Assembly: GCA_911728435.2 (NCBI GenBank)
Contig: OU452206.1
Coordinates: 13,112,297 to 13,176,296, forward strand
DNA from: Apoderus coryli
Lineage: Eukaryota; Arthropoda; Insecta; Coleoptera; Attelabidae
DNA: 64,000 nucleotides
Direction of reading: 5' to 3'
The notes under the pieces are model-generated. The model saw only the letters and a program-made list of their open reading frames with translations, was not told the origin of the DNA and searched no databases. Position numbers and translations under genes: made by a program. Positions 45,157 through 57,200 of the stretch are shown here, piece after piece. How positions within the stretch are numbered: position 1 is the stretch's first letter; every line of letters begins with the position of its first letter.

Positions 45157-46184
45157 TATATACAGGGTGTCCCAAAAAACATTCCCCACCATTTGGGGGT
45201 AAAATCTACGACCCAAAATAAGACGAAAATCACTTATGTCAAAATTTCGAAAAATGTCTCCTTATGAAATTATGACCATTTTCAATATTGAAATTAGACA
45301 AATCTTTCACTGCGAATTAATAATTTAAATCTGGTCATCCTTGATAAAAACAGATTCATGCAAAGAGAAAATCTGCATCTTTATCATATAAAGCCGAGTC
45401 AAGAATTGCATCCTGGGGATACTGAGTTGCGCTTATGATTTTGTAGATTTTGGACCCAAATGAAGACATTTTTAAACAAGTACTGTAGAGTGAGTGAAGC
45501 CCATTTTAACCAGCAAGGAGTGTTCAATCAGCACAACTTGCATTGTTGGAATTACGAAAATCAGCACCAAATTAGAGAATCACATAAGCAAGCACGCTGG
45601 AGCTTAAATGTGTGGCTTTGTCTGTTGGGAAATAGGATAATAGAACCACAGTTTCTACCTGGGATACCAAACGCCGAAAACTATGCAAATTTTTGCGATA
45701 ACAGATTACCAACTCTTCTGGAAGAAGTTCCTTTAGTACAGCGGCCAAATATTGTATTTCAACATGATGGTGCACCTGCCCGTTGTTCTCGAAATGTTTG
45801 AGAGATATTAAATCGACGTTTTCTCAACCAATGGATCAATCGTGGAGGACCTATTTCTTGGCCTCCTAGGTCCCCGGATCTCAACTCAATAGACTTTTGG
45901 TTTTGGGGTTATCTGAAAAATACGGTTTACCATGTCCTACTCAACAGTGAAGATGATGTTATTGTTCGCATTTATGGAGCTTTAGGGCAAATTACAAACG
46001 AAGCAACAGGCCGTATAGAAAACAATTATTGAATAAAATAGTGAGGATTACGAACACCAAAATGATCACAATTTCATATAAGGACACATTTTTCGAAATT
46101 TTGACATAAATGACTTTTGTCTTATTTTTGGTCATAGATTCTACCCTCAAAGGGGGGGAATGTTTTCTGGGACACCCTGTATAT
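45157..46184 (+). mobile_element. Mariner-superfamily element (DD41D type) with ~120-bp TIRs
   Basis: Left end TATATACAGGGTGTCCCA and right end TGGGACACCCTGTATATA head inverted repeats of about 120 bp, sharing AACATTCCCC, AAAATAAGAC, ATGTCAAAATTTCGAAAAAT and TCCTTA. Flanking TA dinucleotides fit mariner target choice. It encodes the pseudogene 45460-46032. At about 1.03 kb it is shorter than a full copy because the N-terminal DNA-binding region is gone. It links the widespread ACAGGGTGTCC ends in this window to a transposase source. Confidence 0.85.
45460..46032 (+). pseudogene. DD41D-type transposase pseudogene, N-terminus missing
   Basis: Reads CRVSEAHFNQQGVFNQHNLH, where relatives have a SDEAxF motif with the first catalytic Asp. 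Here SEAHF lacks that Asp, as though one codon were lost. Then WSLNVWLCLLGNRIIEPQFL and PNIVFQHDGAPARCSRNV with the second Asp. After a TGA come NRRFLNQWINRGGPISWPPR and SPDLNSIDFWFWGYLK with the third Asp. Counting the stop as one residue, 41 residues separate the last two aspartates (DD41D). It ends at TGA 46030-46032. One stop and one lost catalytic residue make it inactive. Confidence 0.8.
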
Positions 46185-48673
46185 AGTTTTGTTGATTTAA
46201 ATGCTAAATACTATAATTAATTGCCTAATTTCACTAAAAATTATTTGGTCGTTAATTTTGAAAAGAAGTCAAAGTACATCTGCTAGAAAATATACAATGC
46301 TTGCTTGGTGTACGAGCATTGAACTTTGCTATGCCACTCTTTTTGAAACACCCTGTTATATAAAAAGGTATTTTTAAAATCTGACCGCTATGGAGCTAAA
46401 TAATGTCTAGAATCTTATGTGGAACCCAAAAATGTCATAATATATAGAGTTCTATTTAAAATAACAGTCAATATCAACTTCCGGTATAACCGAAAGTGCT
46501 AAGCGGTTGGTATTATGATATTTGAATAGACCATATTCGGAAATACATCTACCAAAATTTTCCAAATTCAATTCAAAGTAGTGGGCCGTCACCATATTAC
46601 ACTCTGTATACTCCGACACAAATGGAAATACGTATAAATATGTCGACTTTCGAGTAAATATTCAACAAATATGAATTAAGTATCCTTAATAATAACGTAT
46701 ACGGTTAATAATATACCTAATAACATAAAGAATCATTATATATTTTAATAAAAGGATTTGTGGTTCGATCTAAACGGGTTTTATGCTGTTTGAATATCTA
46801 ATAACGACAACACGTTTTTTTCTTTTGGCGTGTTTGAAATCACAAGAGATTTTTTATTTCTTATATCTTCACTCTCACCCTCAAAACAAGGGAGAAGTTT
46901 CCCCCTTTTAGACATAAAAATTCTAATACAAATAATGGAAGACTATTGCGACAAAACCGTTTTCTTGGGCCTCACATTTACATATTACTAATCGCAGATT
47001 AGACATTAGTTTTTTGAAGGTACCTAGATGTGAGTCAATATAAGTTCTAGGTAATTAATAAAATGTATATTGAGTTTTCAGGTTTTTGTAGCAGCACTTT
47101 AAGAACTTAGAATACCTGCAATTTTTTAAGATGAAAATCTTTTTTACCTGAGATACAGGGTGTCAAAGTTTCAGGATTTTTTCGGTTTTTGTAAGATTTC
47201 TCCAACAGTCTCAAACATAATGTATTACAATTTAGTACACTTGCTGCATGTCAAACACTCGAGATATGTGTTATTGAGAATTTTACAAAACCTACAGGGT
47301 GGTACATTTATAGGGTTCGTACTGAATTTGAGCAGCTCGCTTTCTATTAAATAATAATTTACAATCTCTGTTGAATTTAGAAACTTGGTGGGCATGTTTT
47401 TCGAGAACTATACTGATTTCGAGAGAATTCAAATTTATTTGTAATAGAACAGTATTTTTTAAAAAGCTCCTACGCGTCTAAGTGACAAGAAAAATAAAAG
47501 AAAATAATAAAAAAATATACTCACAAGGGGCAGCGCAATGCGTAGCAAAGTTGCCAACTAGCTAAGAAAATATTTAAATAAAATCAGCTGAAACTCATCT
47601 CAGGGTTGTAGGCTCATATCACCACAAATTCTTAGTAAATAATTCGAGATTCAGCAGATCTCAAAGCGTACTGGCTTAATAGCGCAGTCAAAAGCATACC
47701 CCTTTGCAAAATAGATGTTACCCGATAATTTACCGTGTATGCTGCTCAACAAAAAATGTAATTAAGAATCCTGTAGGAAAAAAACTAATGCCGGTCGTTC
47801 GCTAAAGTAAAACGGGACGAAGAACGCACAGACCGATAGCAAAATTTGTTTACTATGACGTTTTTCAACAGTATAAATATTACTTAACTTAATAATAAAA
47901 TAAATAAAGAATAATCGCCAAAACTCAATAAAAATCCATTATGCATCAAATCCAGGAAAAGTTTTTCATCCAACAATGAAGTCATAAGATTTATCATAAT
48001 TCAATAATGCATTGCAATATACAATAATGGTTTTCAAATACGATATCTTCCATTTGAATTTAAATAAGACAATCAATATTTTAGAACAAGAACATGAAAT
48101 CGTTAGCAATATCAATTAAATAGACCAATGATCCTTTTGAACGTATACAGAGAGTTTTGAGATCTAGGATTAGTTCAAAGTAGAGACCATATTTTATTTT
48201 ACTTTTTAAATGCAAAGAACAAAGTAGGAAATAGAAGATTAATTGTAAATTAATAAACAAAATTTAAGTAAATAATTAACTCAATCCTGAAACATTGCCA
48301 CCCTGTAATTCAGAATGAAAGCTCCCACAGATATATGTTTGTATAAGATTTTCATCTTAAAGAATAATATTCTACAAGTTAAAGTCCTGCTACAAAAACT
48401 GTACTTAAAGCTATTCTTCATAATATCCAAAAGTATAATAAAGTAGTTCCGTGGAACAAATTTTACACATTTTTTCATCACTCGTTTTACCCCTTATACG
48501 CAAATAAAATCCCTGACTACGTCTCACTGTTTGGCAGAAAGATATAGAGGCAATAACGACATTTTAAATATTTGCATCCTAAAGCTCATGGCTTGTGTTT
48601 TCAGCGATTGTCGCAATTTTTTGTTGGTAGTGCTTTTAAAGTAATAAACGAAATTGTACAGACTAAAATTACG
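46185..48673. other. Gene-free stretch with scattered element ends
   Basis: No supported gene. Motifs such as AACACCCTGTTATA (46351), GATACAGGGTGTCAAAG (47154), CTACAGGGTGGTACA (47292) and CCACCCTGTAATTC (48299) are eroded element ends. 47154 and 48310 could bound one element of about 1.15 kb, but the inner sequences do not clearly pair. Confidence 0.4.
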
Positions 48674-48879
48674 TATACAGTGTGTTCAAATAAATTAGTA
48701 AACAAAGTTTCGATACTTTGAAAATGGATTAAATTACAAAAACTTATAATTTATAAGCATTTTTTAAAAAAACATTTTTTTGGACGAAACCATTAATGTC
48801 AAATTAAGTCAACATGTTCCAGTTGAAAAATGGAGAAACATTTATCTCAATTTTGAATGAAAATTGAACACCCTGTATA
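48674..48879. mobile_element. 206-bp MITE
   Basis: TATACAGTGTGTTCAA on the left and TTGAACACCCTGTATA on the right form a 16-bp inverted repeat with one mismatch. AT-rich interior. Confidence 0.65.
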
Positions 48880-48973
48880 AAATTTGTTGTCTTTGAAATA
48901 GTTTTACCGCCATGGAATAGTAAAATGTCTACCATGTTTCGTGTTTAATTTGAGAATACCTACTCAGTATGAA

Positions 48974-49333
48974 TATATAGTGTGTCCCATGATCGACGCA
49001 ACGATAAGTGAAAACTACAAAAAATGACATATTTTTGGCTTCAAAAATTAAGTATGCTTCAGAAATTTTCGAAAAAGTCCTCCTGGTTTAAAACTTTGAA
49101 ATCGAAATCAATTTGAAAGGTCACAAATAATGTAAATTATTACAAAAGCAATAATATGGCCCAAATTAGTGTATTATTATTAGTACTCCTATATTTAAGC
49201 AGAGCTGATAAAAGTCAGGTTGTTATGGTGCTTTCAAAATTAGTAATATTTCTATACAAAATATGCAATTTTAACTAAATTAAATTTTAAATTTAATTTA
49301 TCGCTGCGTCCATTTTAGGACAAACTGTATATA
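48974..49333. mobile_element. ~360-bp MITE with CGACGCAACGATAA subterminal motif
   Basis: Left TATATAGTGTGTCCCATGAT then CGACGCAACGATAA; right inverse TATACAGTTTGTCCTAAAAT then GGACGCAGCGATAA. The inverted repeat is about 33 bp. A similar GACGCAACG follows an end motif at 10798-10826, so those may be related. Confidence 0.7.
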
Positions 49334-49736
49334 TCAGACGTCAACTTGTATGTTTTGTAAATGTCAAGAATCTTCAAATCAGTAATACACTGTTAAACAA
49401 GGTCATATGCTGAAACAAGACTTAGTTGAAACCTTTCCAGGTTCTTATTCATTTTCTTACTTCATTAAATTGCAGACATTTCCTATATACCAGACTTCGC
49501 AATTGAGAGCTTCATCAAAGAACCAATCTTGGAAAAGCTCTAAAGATATGCAATTAATTATTAGACAAGCAACAGTGTAGACGTATTATTTGTTCTTAAT
49601 ATAGTAACTGAATTTTTAGTGAAGAATCCAAACACAGACTTTCATGAATATATTATAAAAATCCTTTCTGTTCTAGGAAGCGGATCAAGTAAACTACTAA
49701 AAACTCTTTTAAATTAGAATTAACACTCAAACTCAC

Positions 49737-49943
49737 CTTTCTTTGAGGCTGTTGTCTGATGCTCGGCTGGGTAATATAGGCCGTTCTCAAAGCCGTGAGA
49801 GGAGCTGGCAACCCTGCTAGCATGGGTTGCATATGTAATGCAGGTGCTTGTAGATGCAGATGCCCAGCAGGATGTATGGGCACCGCAACCATTTTCTGTA
49901 TGGGTACACCCCATGGTAGATACCAAGAACCAGGATGCTGCAT
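49737..49943 (-). CDS. Putative first coding exon of a host gene
   Basis: On the minus strand an ATG at 49943 opens exactly 69 codons: MQHPGSWYLPWGVPIQKMVA, then a stretch rich in Pro, Ala, Leu, His and Gln, ending ITQPSIRQQPQRK. At 49736 this meets AAAG|GTGAGTTT, a strong 5' splice donor in phase 0. The codon content is much less AT-biased than the surroundings, and the peptide is not low-complexity AT noise. There is no signal peptide or catalytic motif, and I do not recognise the family. A second ATG-free frame over the same bases lacks a donor fit. Downstream exons would lie to the left, beyond the repeats or outside the window. An alternative first exon of a regulatory gene is one possibility. 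Confidence 0.55.
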
Positions 49944-51466
49944 GTTTATTTTTTAAGTAGAGTTTCACTTCACTTTGGTTTAAACTTTAATTTTTGTTTT
50001 TTGTTAATATTTTCGCTTTATTAGTTACTGTTTAATCTGCAAGAATAACTTTTTGATATCAAAAAAAATATATTCTATGCATTAAGGCTTACGTATGCCA
50101 GATACAGACGAATTCGTTTGGTTCTCATTATAACCTCATCAGCATACCATAGACATACCCACAGAACTTTGATTTAACTTGAACAGTCCACCAATGGAAA
50201 GCTCCTTACACCGACACCGCTAGTCGCCATTTACAGCTCTCCGCCAGTGGCAGATTCATTAGTATTTAAAGCAAATCAGAAATCTGATTGATCTGATGAC
50301 AAATTCGTCAATATTTGTTTGTCTTGATTTTAATCTCGTTGAGGTTTAAGTTAATTGAAACCAAATCACCTTTACTTGTACTGGCTGATATGAATTGAAT
50401 CAACTTTCCGAGTTTTACTAAGGATTGAATCGGAGTCCAGAAGTTGGTTAAGGTATTGCGATCTAACTTAAAGAAACTCTAGCTAACTAGTGATATAAAG
50501 AAGCAAACCACTCAATCTTGAGTATATTTAATATTGCTAAAAAAAAGACTAAATAACTCGTATTAATAACGAAACGCAAACTTCTATATTTATTTTTCTT
50601 GTATAGCAACCAATTCGAAATGTCCTAGCAGGATTTTCTTCTTATGTTCTAAACTTAAATAAGATTTTATCTGTAAATTTTCACAATAACCTCTTATTAC
50701 ATTTTCTCCCTATACGACTGAACACAAGATACGGCTTTTAACTGTTCTAAATCTTTGCTGTAAATGAGATTTACTATATGGTAGTAAGTATATTATAGAT
50801 TTTGCTTTTGCAATATTTGGTCAGCCTATAAGTTCAATTCGGAGTTTAGAGAAATCGATATCAAAAGATCTGATTGTTGTGAAAATTCACTTGAATAATA
50901 ATAAATTTAGAAGCTTTTTTGAGTTAAAATAAACATTTAAATAAACTAATAATTCAGCGTTATTTTCAGAGAAGTTGAGGAAATTCTTAGTTTGAACTTC
51001 GCAGTAACATTAGACCTTGAGAGTTATTTATTTCAATGTCAAATTTTATATTTTAACATATAAATAATGCACATGGGCTAGAAGTAAAGTTAGTTTTTGT
51101 GTGAAAATTCATGTAGTAAATTTAGAAACCTATTGCATGATGATGAAAATGATGTCTCTCAGGTTTGGAATCATTTGCATTAATGTCAAAATAATTTAAG
51201 AAGATCTAAAGGAGGAAGCAAATAAAACCTTGTTCTACAGTTCCTGACACTCGATTACTCTCACATAGTGTTTGATGTAATTTGATTTAAATATCACCAG
51301 TTACAAGCAAACAAGCATATATTTAAATTACACAATTTAACAATGTTTGCGCTCAACTTTACCCCAAAATTTCAATTCGCTAATTTTTGGGACATTTTTA
51401 AATGTTTCATTGCCTTTTTTATTGCGACACAAGTTGTGTCAGTACTTGGTTGTCAGTATGTTTAGA
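49944..51466. other. 5' flank of the putative exon, gene-free
   Basis: 50190-50250 is locally GC-richer (CACCGCTAGTCGCCATTTAC) and could be leader or promoter sequence for the minus-strand exon. I see no clear TATA box there. The rest is AT-rich. Confidence 0.35.
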
Positions 51467-51960
51467 AGAAAGAGGAAGAATCAAAACCCTTCGAGAAGCA
51501 TCGGACGAAGGACGCGGGTAGATAACGCTTGCCTGAAAAACATCGAAAACTATAGCACGAATAGCAGAACTCGCATTGCATCAGGAATAGCAGCTAGGGA
51601 GCGTCAAATTCCTATGCTACAGCTAAGCAAATTAGGGATAGAGCCGGAAGTCATGTTTCCGTAAGAACCATCCAAAAGATAAAAAAGAAATGTCCACACT
51701 CGAAGCGAAAAAAACTGCGCAAAGAAACCCGCCCTGCTGGAGCATCATAAGCAAGCCCGATTAGAATTTGCTCGCAATCATCTTGAATAGGTAGATGAAT
51801 GGTAAACAGTTATCTTCAGTGATGAAGAGAAGTTTAATTTGGATGCTTTCAATATTATTTTTACGATTTGAGGTTGGCAGAACGCTTTTTAGCACGTCGT
51901 CGTAGCCGAATAGTCCACTATTGGAGAGATTTAAATAGCATTTCTCATGTATAAGAGAAA
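51467..51960 (+). pseudogene. Tc3/Tc1-like transposase relic
   Basis: Reads SRSIGRRTRVDNACLKNIEN and NSRTRIASGIAARERQIPML, the second helix-turn-helix and linker. After a frameshift come VSVRTIQKIKKKCPHSKRKK and QARLEFARNHLE, then TVIFSDEEKFNLD with the first catalytic Asp. A further RLAERFLARRRSR segment lies after another shift. The rest of the catalytic domain is missing. Confidence 0.65.
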
Positions 51961-54900
51961 TCATATTGGGTATGGCTATGGTATGCTAATGACATAACAT
52001 AACGAGACCCAAGGCCAGGAAAATTCGATATGTATCTGGACGTAACCACACTATGGATTAGAAATCATTTTAGTATAATAAACAGAGATAATCATATTAT
52101 TGAAGTGCGCAAGATCCATCAATTCTGTTAGGACAGATCATTTGAGAATGACTCTAATCTGGAGTTCGCGCGAGTTGTCCCAAACTTTTTATGAAGTTGA
52201 CGATCTCTCTGGGGGGCTGGGGTATTGCTCCAGTAGAACTTAAATTACTCATTTTCCCATTTACGCAATTCCTCCATCGCATGGCCATTTCCAATGGCAA
52301 AAATGGGTTCCCGACGTTAATTCGATTTATGCATCCTTTGATAGCTTTATCTAGATTATTCTAAAATGATTTCCAAATCCATTGATCTAATTCCCCTGGT
52401 ATATTGTATGTTCATTACTAATTCCTATAAAGATATTTTATATTTTTGTTTGCTCATTGGCGTTTATATCTACCTAGATGGATAAACATCTTTAAATCAC
52501 TATTTTTTAACGCACCAACATTTAATCCATGTCAACAAATTACTTAATTTATCTATACGACATCCGTAAATCACTAAAGTGCCACGCAAATATTTTAACG
52601 TGCTGCTATTATTACAGCTGCTTGTTAACAGGTACAGGAGTTGTGCAATAATAAAGCAGGACGACGACAGGATTGGTGATGCCAAATGACGTAATGCTTC
52701 TCCGCGTCGGTCCTCTAAATGCTGGAAGAATAACAAGCTCTATTATAAGACGTCGTGTCAACCTAGCTCTCGCGTAAGTATAGGATAAGGGTGGCTTCAC
52801 AATGATGTACGAATATGAGATTGTGGTGACGTTGTTTTTTTAAATTTTATATAATAAAGAAAATGTGTACTTTAAATCATTGAACATAAAAGTTCAAGAA
52901 TTGCAATAATGTCGATACATAATAAAAATAAAATAAGTTTCTCTGATCTGAAGTTTGTCTAGTTTTCCCAATAAACCAACCAACCAAGCATATACAAAAT
53001 GTTATTCCCGAAGGTCTGCAATTCACTCATGCAGATAAAATTATTTTCATTCAAGACTTTTCTCAGGTTTGGAAACAGCTCATAGTTAGCAAGCAACCCC
53101 TCCGTACGTTATTGTTGGTCCTATAACCCTAATGCTTTATTCCCCAGGACTTTCTAGAGATTGGTCAAAAGGTTCAGAAGGGGCAGCTTTGCCCTCACTA
53201 CCTATTCCAAATCAACGTTCCACTCAGGCATTTTAAGCAGTACTAACCCAGAGATTTCGTTAGAATTTCCTCATTCAACTGTGGTTTTGCTGAAATTGTC
53301 GGACTTCGCACTTCCGTCTCTATATCACAGTCAAGGTAACTTACGTCCTCCAAGAAGCAGTTCTTTCAGAACTTGATCTGGATTGTATGACCAGTTCATC
53401 AGGGTATGCTTCAAACAACTCCATCGTAGTGACGAAAAAGGTGGAAAAGAACCCACCGTAGGGACAGCTCCTGGAGACCTTAGTTCCATTCTATGAACAA
53501 AATCCTTTCAGCATTCTATTTCTAAGCATTGAACGAATCCAACTATTTATAGCCATTTGGTTCCTTTCTCAAAAATTGGTGATGCTTTGGGTGGGGCTTG
53601 TTGTTTTGAAAGCTCATTTGAGTAAAACGTTGTTGTTTGAACTGCCGCGATCATGAAATTTGTTGTGAAATTTAAAAAGATGGCAACTGAATCAAGGTGT
53701 GGAAATAATTACCATGTAGTCTAATTGTTCAATAGTACAAATGATTCTGATCGACCGCGCAAAAATGGTACCAAAAACCCAATACTCGTGGAAAATATGA
53801 AGAAGAAAGGGGTTTGCTCGGATACAATGTAACGCTTCACGAAAGAATACATGCAAACTGTTAATTTTTTTCTATATTAGGGGTATATCATTATGATTGA
53901 TTGGGTACCTCATGGTAAACCAGCAGTACACAATGAGGTTCTGGGAAAGTCTAGAGAAAATAGGCGGACAAACGCATTACTATGCTCGGGCATGCGATCT
54001 ATTTCCAAAAGTGAAAAGTGTATTGAAGAAGAATAGTTAAAACCAGAAATGCTTTATGCTTTGAACAGTGGAAACCTCGTATGTAGCGGTGCATAGATAG
54101 AAAAGGGGAATTTTATAACACAGATTCATCTTCCTAGTGCCACAAGTTCCCAAAGATACAAAATAAAAGCATATTTCTATTGAACCCTTAAAATTGTTTG
54201 GCAGTTACAAGAAAGCGATTCCATGATCCTGCTAGTTTTTTGGATGTTGCCGACGTAGATTTGTCACAGAACCACACTCAAAGTACAACTTTTGTATTCC
54301 GCGAATGATCTCTGAACACAGGCTGAAGGATCTTTTCCGAATCACAAGTCAATGGTCTCTGTTGATCCGACCTCAAAACGTAATCACTAGATCCTGGCTG
54401 GTGACAAAATTTGGAAAAAAAAGCCACCTAAATTACTCTTAATTTTTTGACTGGAAGACTATTAGTTTGTTTAGAAACTTGGTGAATGGCATAGAACTCC
54501 CTGGACAATATTCTCCCATAAGAGCTACCTAAAAGAAATGAAAATCTTCCTAATAATTAAAGACTTTCAATAAATTTCCTAATCAGAGAATCGAGATGTT
54601 AAACAGCCACATCTAGACAATAATTTTAACAAACATATGACAAAGTCGGCACTTAAACAAACATTTTCGAACATAACTATTCTAAGTATCTCATACATAT
54701 TCAGTGATGCGAAGCCACCCCTATCAATAGGGTAATTAAACTAGCACCAACCCAGGTGTGTTCGAGCTACGTGAATCCTGTCTGTATAGTCAATAATACG
54801 ATATTGATGTAGAGAGAGTTTTTTTGTCTTGTAAGCCGATTTGGTGACAATTCGCAATAACGAAAGGTAATCAAATTGCATATTAGTAATTACTTTATTG

Positions 54901-55465
54901 CAGAGACATAGAACACAGAAAGATAAATTTGGTTGGATTGTTTGAATAATAATGACAATTTAGATGAAACTACAATAAAATAGTGCGAAATAATTAATTA
55001 GTTCATTAATATTTCTGTTAATTAGTGGAAATAAATTTGCTTTGTGTTAATTAAGAATATACAGTTAATTTAACGCAGACGATTGTTTCGAGTGATCTTT
55101 AGAAAAACATTACGTCCTTGCTTAGTTCTCACGATACAGGTTGATAAATTTATAAATATATCCTTTACCCAATTTTGTTGTAAGTCGGCAGAGGTATTTT
55201 AAATTTATTAAGTCCATTGGCGTCCCGAGCCGCACCTTAATGATTATTTTTGACATCACTGTCTTTTTTGTAATTGTTCTAGTTTATAAGAAAAAAAATA
55301 AATAAAGGCCACTTAATTCCATATCCCTGGACCTCACAAGAGACGCGTGAGGAAACAATCAAAAGAGTTGCAGCAATTTGACAGTTATTGCCAACTTATT
55401 TATAAGCTGTTAATCTATAAGTTATATAAAAAGTATATTTGCTGATTATTTTCAGAGTTGTTTCT
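51961..55465. other. Gene-free stretch
   Basis: 3.5 kb. Around 53640-54050, broken frames (SDRPRKNGTKNPILVENMKK) hint at a transposase linker but do not extend. A GC-richer patch at 52640-52800 has overlapping short frames on the minus strand without family signal. Confidence 0.35.
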
Positions 55466-55760
55466 TGCCCAGTATGGTTCAATTTACTAACTGGAAACTC
55501 TAATGCTGCAAGACGTAGTTCTCATGAAAGATTTCCTCAGAGTTTAGTGCCTAATGGAAGAACTTTAGCACGTCTCCATGCATCATTTTCTGAAACAGGC
55601 AGCTTTAAAAATCGACGGTTGCCATCAGGAGACCTGTAACGGTACGAACAGTTCAAATTGAAGAAGCGGTTTTCAATCAAATTGAAGCAAGACCTAATAC
55701 GAATAGTCGCAATATAAAAATTTCCAAATTAGAATGCATTTGTTACAATTAATTTCTGAT
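55466..55760 (+). pseudogene. Transposase N-terminal DNA-binding region
   Basis: WFNLLTGNSNAARRSSHERF and PNGRTLARLHASFSETGSFK match the first helix-turn-helix of insect DD41D-type transposases. After a frameshift at about 55637 comes VTVRTVQIEEAVFNQIEARP, the start of the second helix-turn-helix. This is the part missing from the element at 45157-46184. The catalytic domain is absent here. Confidence 0.6.
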
Positions 55761-55984
55761 ATCAGGGGCGACCCACAAAAATGTTCAAGGGTACATGACC
55801 CCAATAAACCCAACACCTACAAAAGAATATGAATTTCAAATGATTCTGTATATTTGCAAATCACAGGAACATTCACAAGCACAGCGATTGTTTTACAGGT
55901 AGCAATTAAGGCTAGCTTAGGAACTGAGTCTACTTGTCTGTGAACACAGAACTTTAACTAAAATTCCTGAACTTGATGACGTGT

Positions 55985-56640
55985 AAGCGATCATACTGGA
56001 GATGCATATGCCAATAATAGTCTCTGCATACGCGGTGGCGTTATTAAGGAGCACAACGCACGAGCCGCGAATCGCGGCGGAAGGAAGGCGGTCACGTGGA
56101 TGTTAATTTCTATTGTAAATAATGGTAGACACCGCACTGGCAACCGCGTAAACGGACGCCAGTATCGGGCGCGCGAACGCGGAGACCACACAGACTCGCG
56201 GTTTAAACTTATATAAGACACTACGCACGATACAAGGCAAATTCGCGCGGTTTTATTAGTGATCTAGAATAATATTGCTTTCGAGAGTATTTTATTAATA
56301 TTTTTGTTGTGCGAGAATTATAAAAAATAGATTTTGATACCGAAAAGTAGAACAATACGAAAGTTCCATTGGTACTACTTGTTTGGAGCAGCAGCTTCTT
56401 TTGAAACGACGTTCCTTTCGTTTTTTCGAAATAATAAATTTGTACAAGAGCCAAATGGCTACACCTCCTACCGCGGATACTTCCATATTTGTAGTAGTAC
56501 GACCAAACAGCCGCGGCGGCCTCCGCAAGACCAATCCGCGCTTTACGCTGCACCGCTTTACCACCATCCCCGCGGTTCGCCGCTCGTGCGTTATTACACT
56601 AACTCCGAGTGGTGAGGATATTTTTGGTCGTAATATCTTC
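55985..56640. promoter_or_regulatory. GC- and CpG-rich segment, possible promoter
   Basis: Unlike the rest of the window, this segment is rich in C, G and CpG (CGCGAATCGCGGCGG, GGGCGCGCGAACGCGG, AAACAGCCGCGGCGGCC). A palindromic TATA-like CTTATATAAG sits at about 56207-56216, so it could direct either strand. Overlapping short frames run both ways. Either a host promoter or first exon, or a control region left by a retroelement. Confidence 0.35.
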
Positions 56641-56643
56641 TAG
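56455..56643 (+). CDS. Short hypothetical ORF in the GC-rich segment
   Basis: An ATG at 56455 opens 62 codons to TAG, starting MATPPTADTSIFVVVRPNSR. A competing frame over the same bases (ALYAAPLYHHPRGSPLVRYY) is also open, and a donor-like GTGAGG occurs at 56612. I recognise neither product. It may be a first exon or merely an open frame in GC-rich DNA. Confidence 0.25.
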   Translation: MATPPTADTSIFVVVRPNSRGGLRKTNPRFTLHRFTTIPAVRRSCVITLTPSGEDIFGRNIF

Positions 56644-56704
56644 GATGCATCATTAGTACAATATTCGGATCATTAATCTTTGTACTATAGTCAATTAGCA
56701 ATTC

Positions 56705-57200
56705 ACTCGGGAGTTCCTGACTAAGCAAGGGAAGTCTCTTCAAACCATTATGCAAGAGATATCATCGATTTACCCAGGAAAAATAATTAATTACAAGTGT
56801 CAGCCCATTGAACTGAACAAAAAATCAGAAAATTACATGGAAATCTCGTCTGAGGAAGAAACAATTCGCAGAAATGGTTGGAGTAACCGAAAAAAACCTT
56901 TTTCTGCATGTTCATCTTGGTATGGCAAAATTCAGTGCAAGATGGATGCCGAAAATGCTCGCTCCACCGTAAAACCAAACGCCCATCAAATTTTCTCGTG
57001 CATTTTTGACGATCAGTATTGAAGAACCTGTGGGGATGATGTGCTGGCCCGGATTGTTACTGCAGAAAGTCAGACGGAAACTCATGGCGCGACAATGTTT
57101 TGGAACTCAGAAGGAATCGTATTGAATGACTGATAGTTAAAAGAAGCAATCACGGAAAAAATTGATCTCCCTGTATTTGGTGGAGTCATAAACGAAGAAC
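56705..57200 (+). pseudogene. Mariner-like transposase relic
   Basis: REFLTKQGKSLQTIMQEISS is like the first helix-turn-helix. Later HLGMAKFSARWMPKMLAP is a diagnostic mariner motif (HLGM.K.SARWVPRxL). Then DDVLARIVTAESQTETH, where IVTxDE should carry the first Asp, and GATMFWNSEGIVLND, matching the FWDxxGIVLxDxL motif. The first catalytic Asp and its neighbourhood are deleted. The C-terminal half is gone. Confidence 0.65.

Noticed and set aside
47154..48310. 1.15-kb element bounded by GATACAGGGTGTC and CCACCCTGTAATTC
   Set aside because: Beyond the short end motif the inner sequences do not pair, so the two ends may belong to different elements.
49720..49968. 82-codon minus frame overlapping the putative exon
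   Set aside because: It is a shifted frame over the same bases, runs into the intron side, and does not end at the splice donor in a sensible way.
53640..54050. Possible mariner linker (SDRPRKNGTKNP)
   Set aside because: The pattern does not extend on either side, and downstream frames do not match catalytic motifs.
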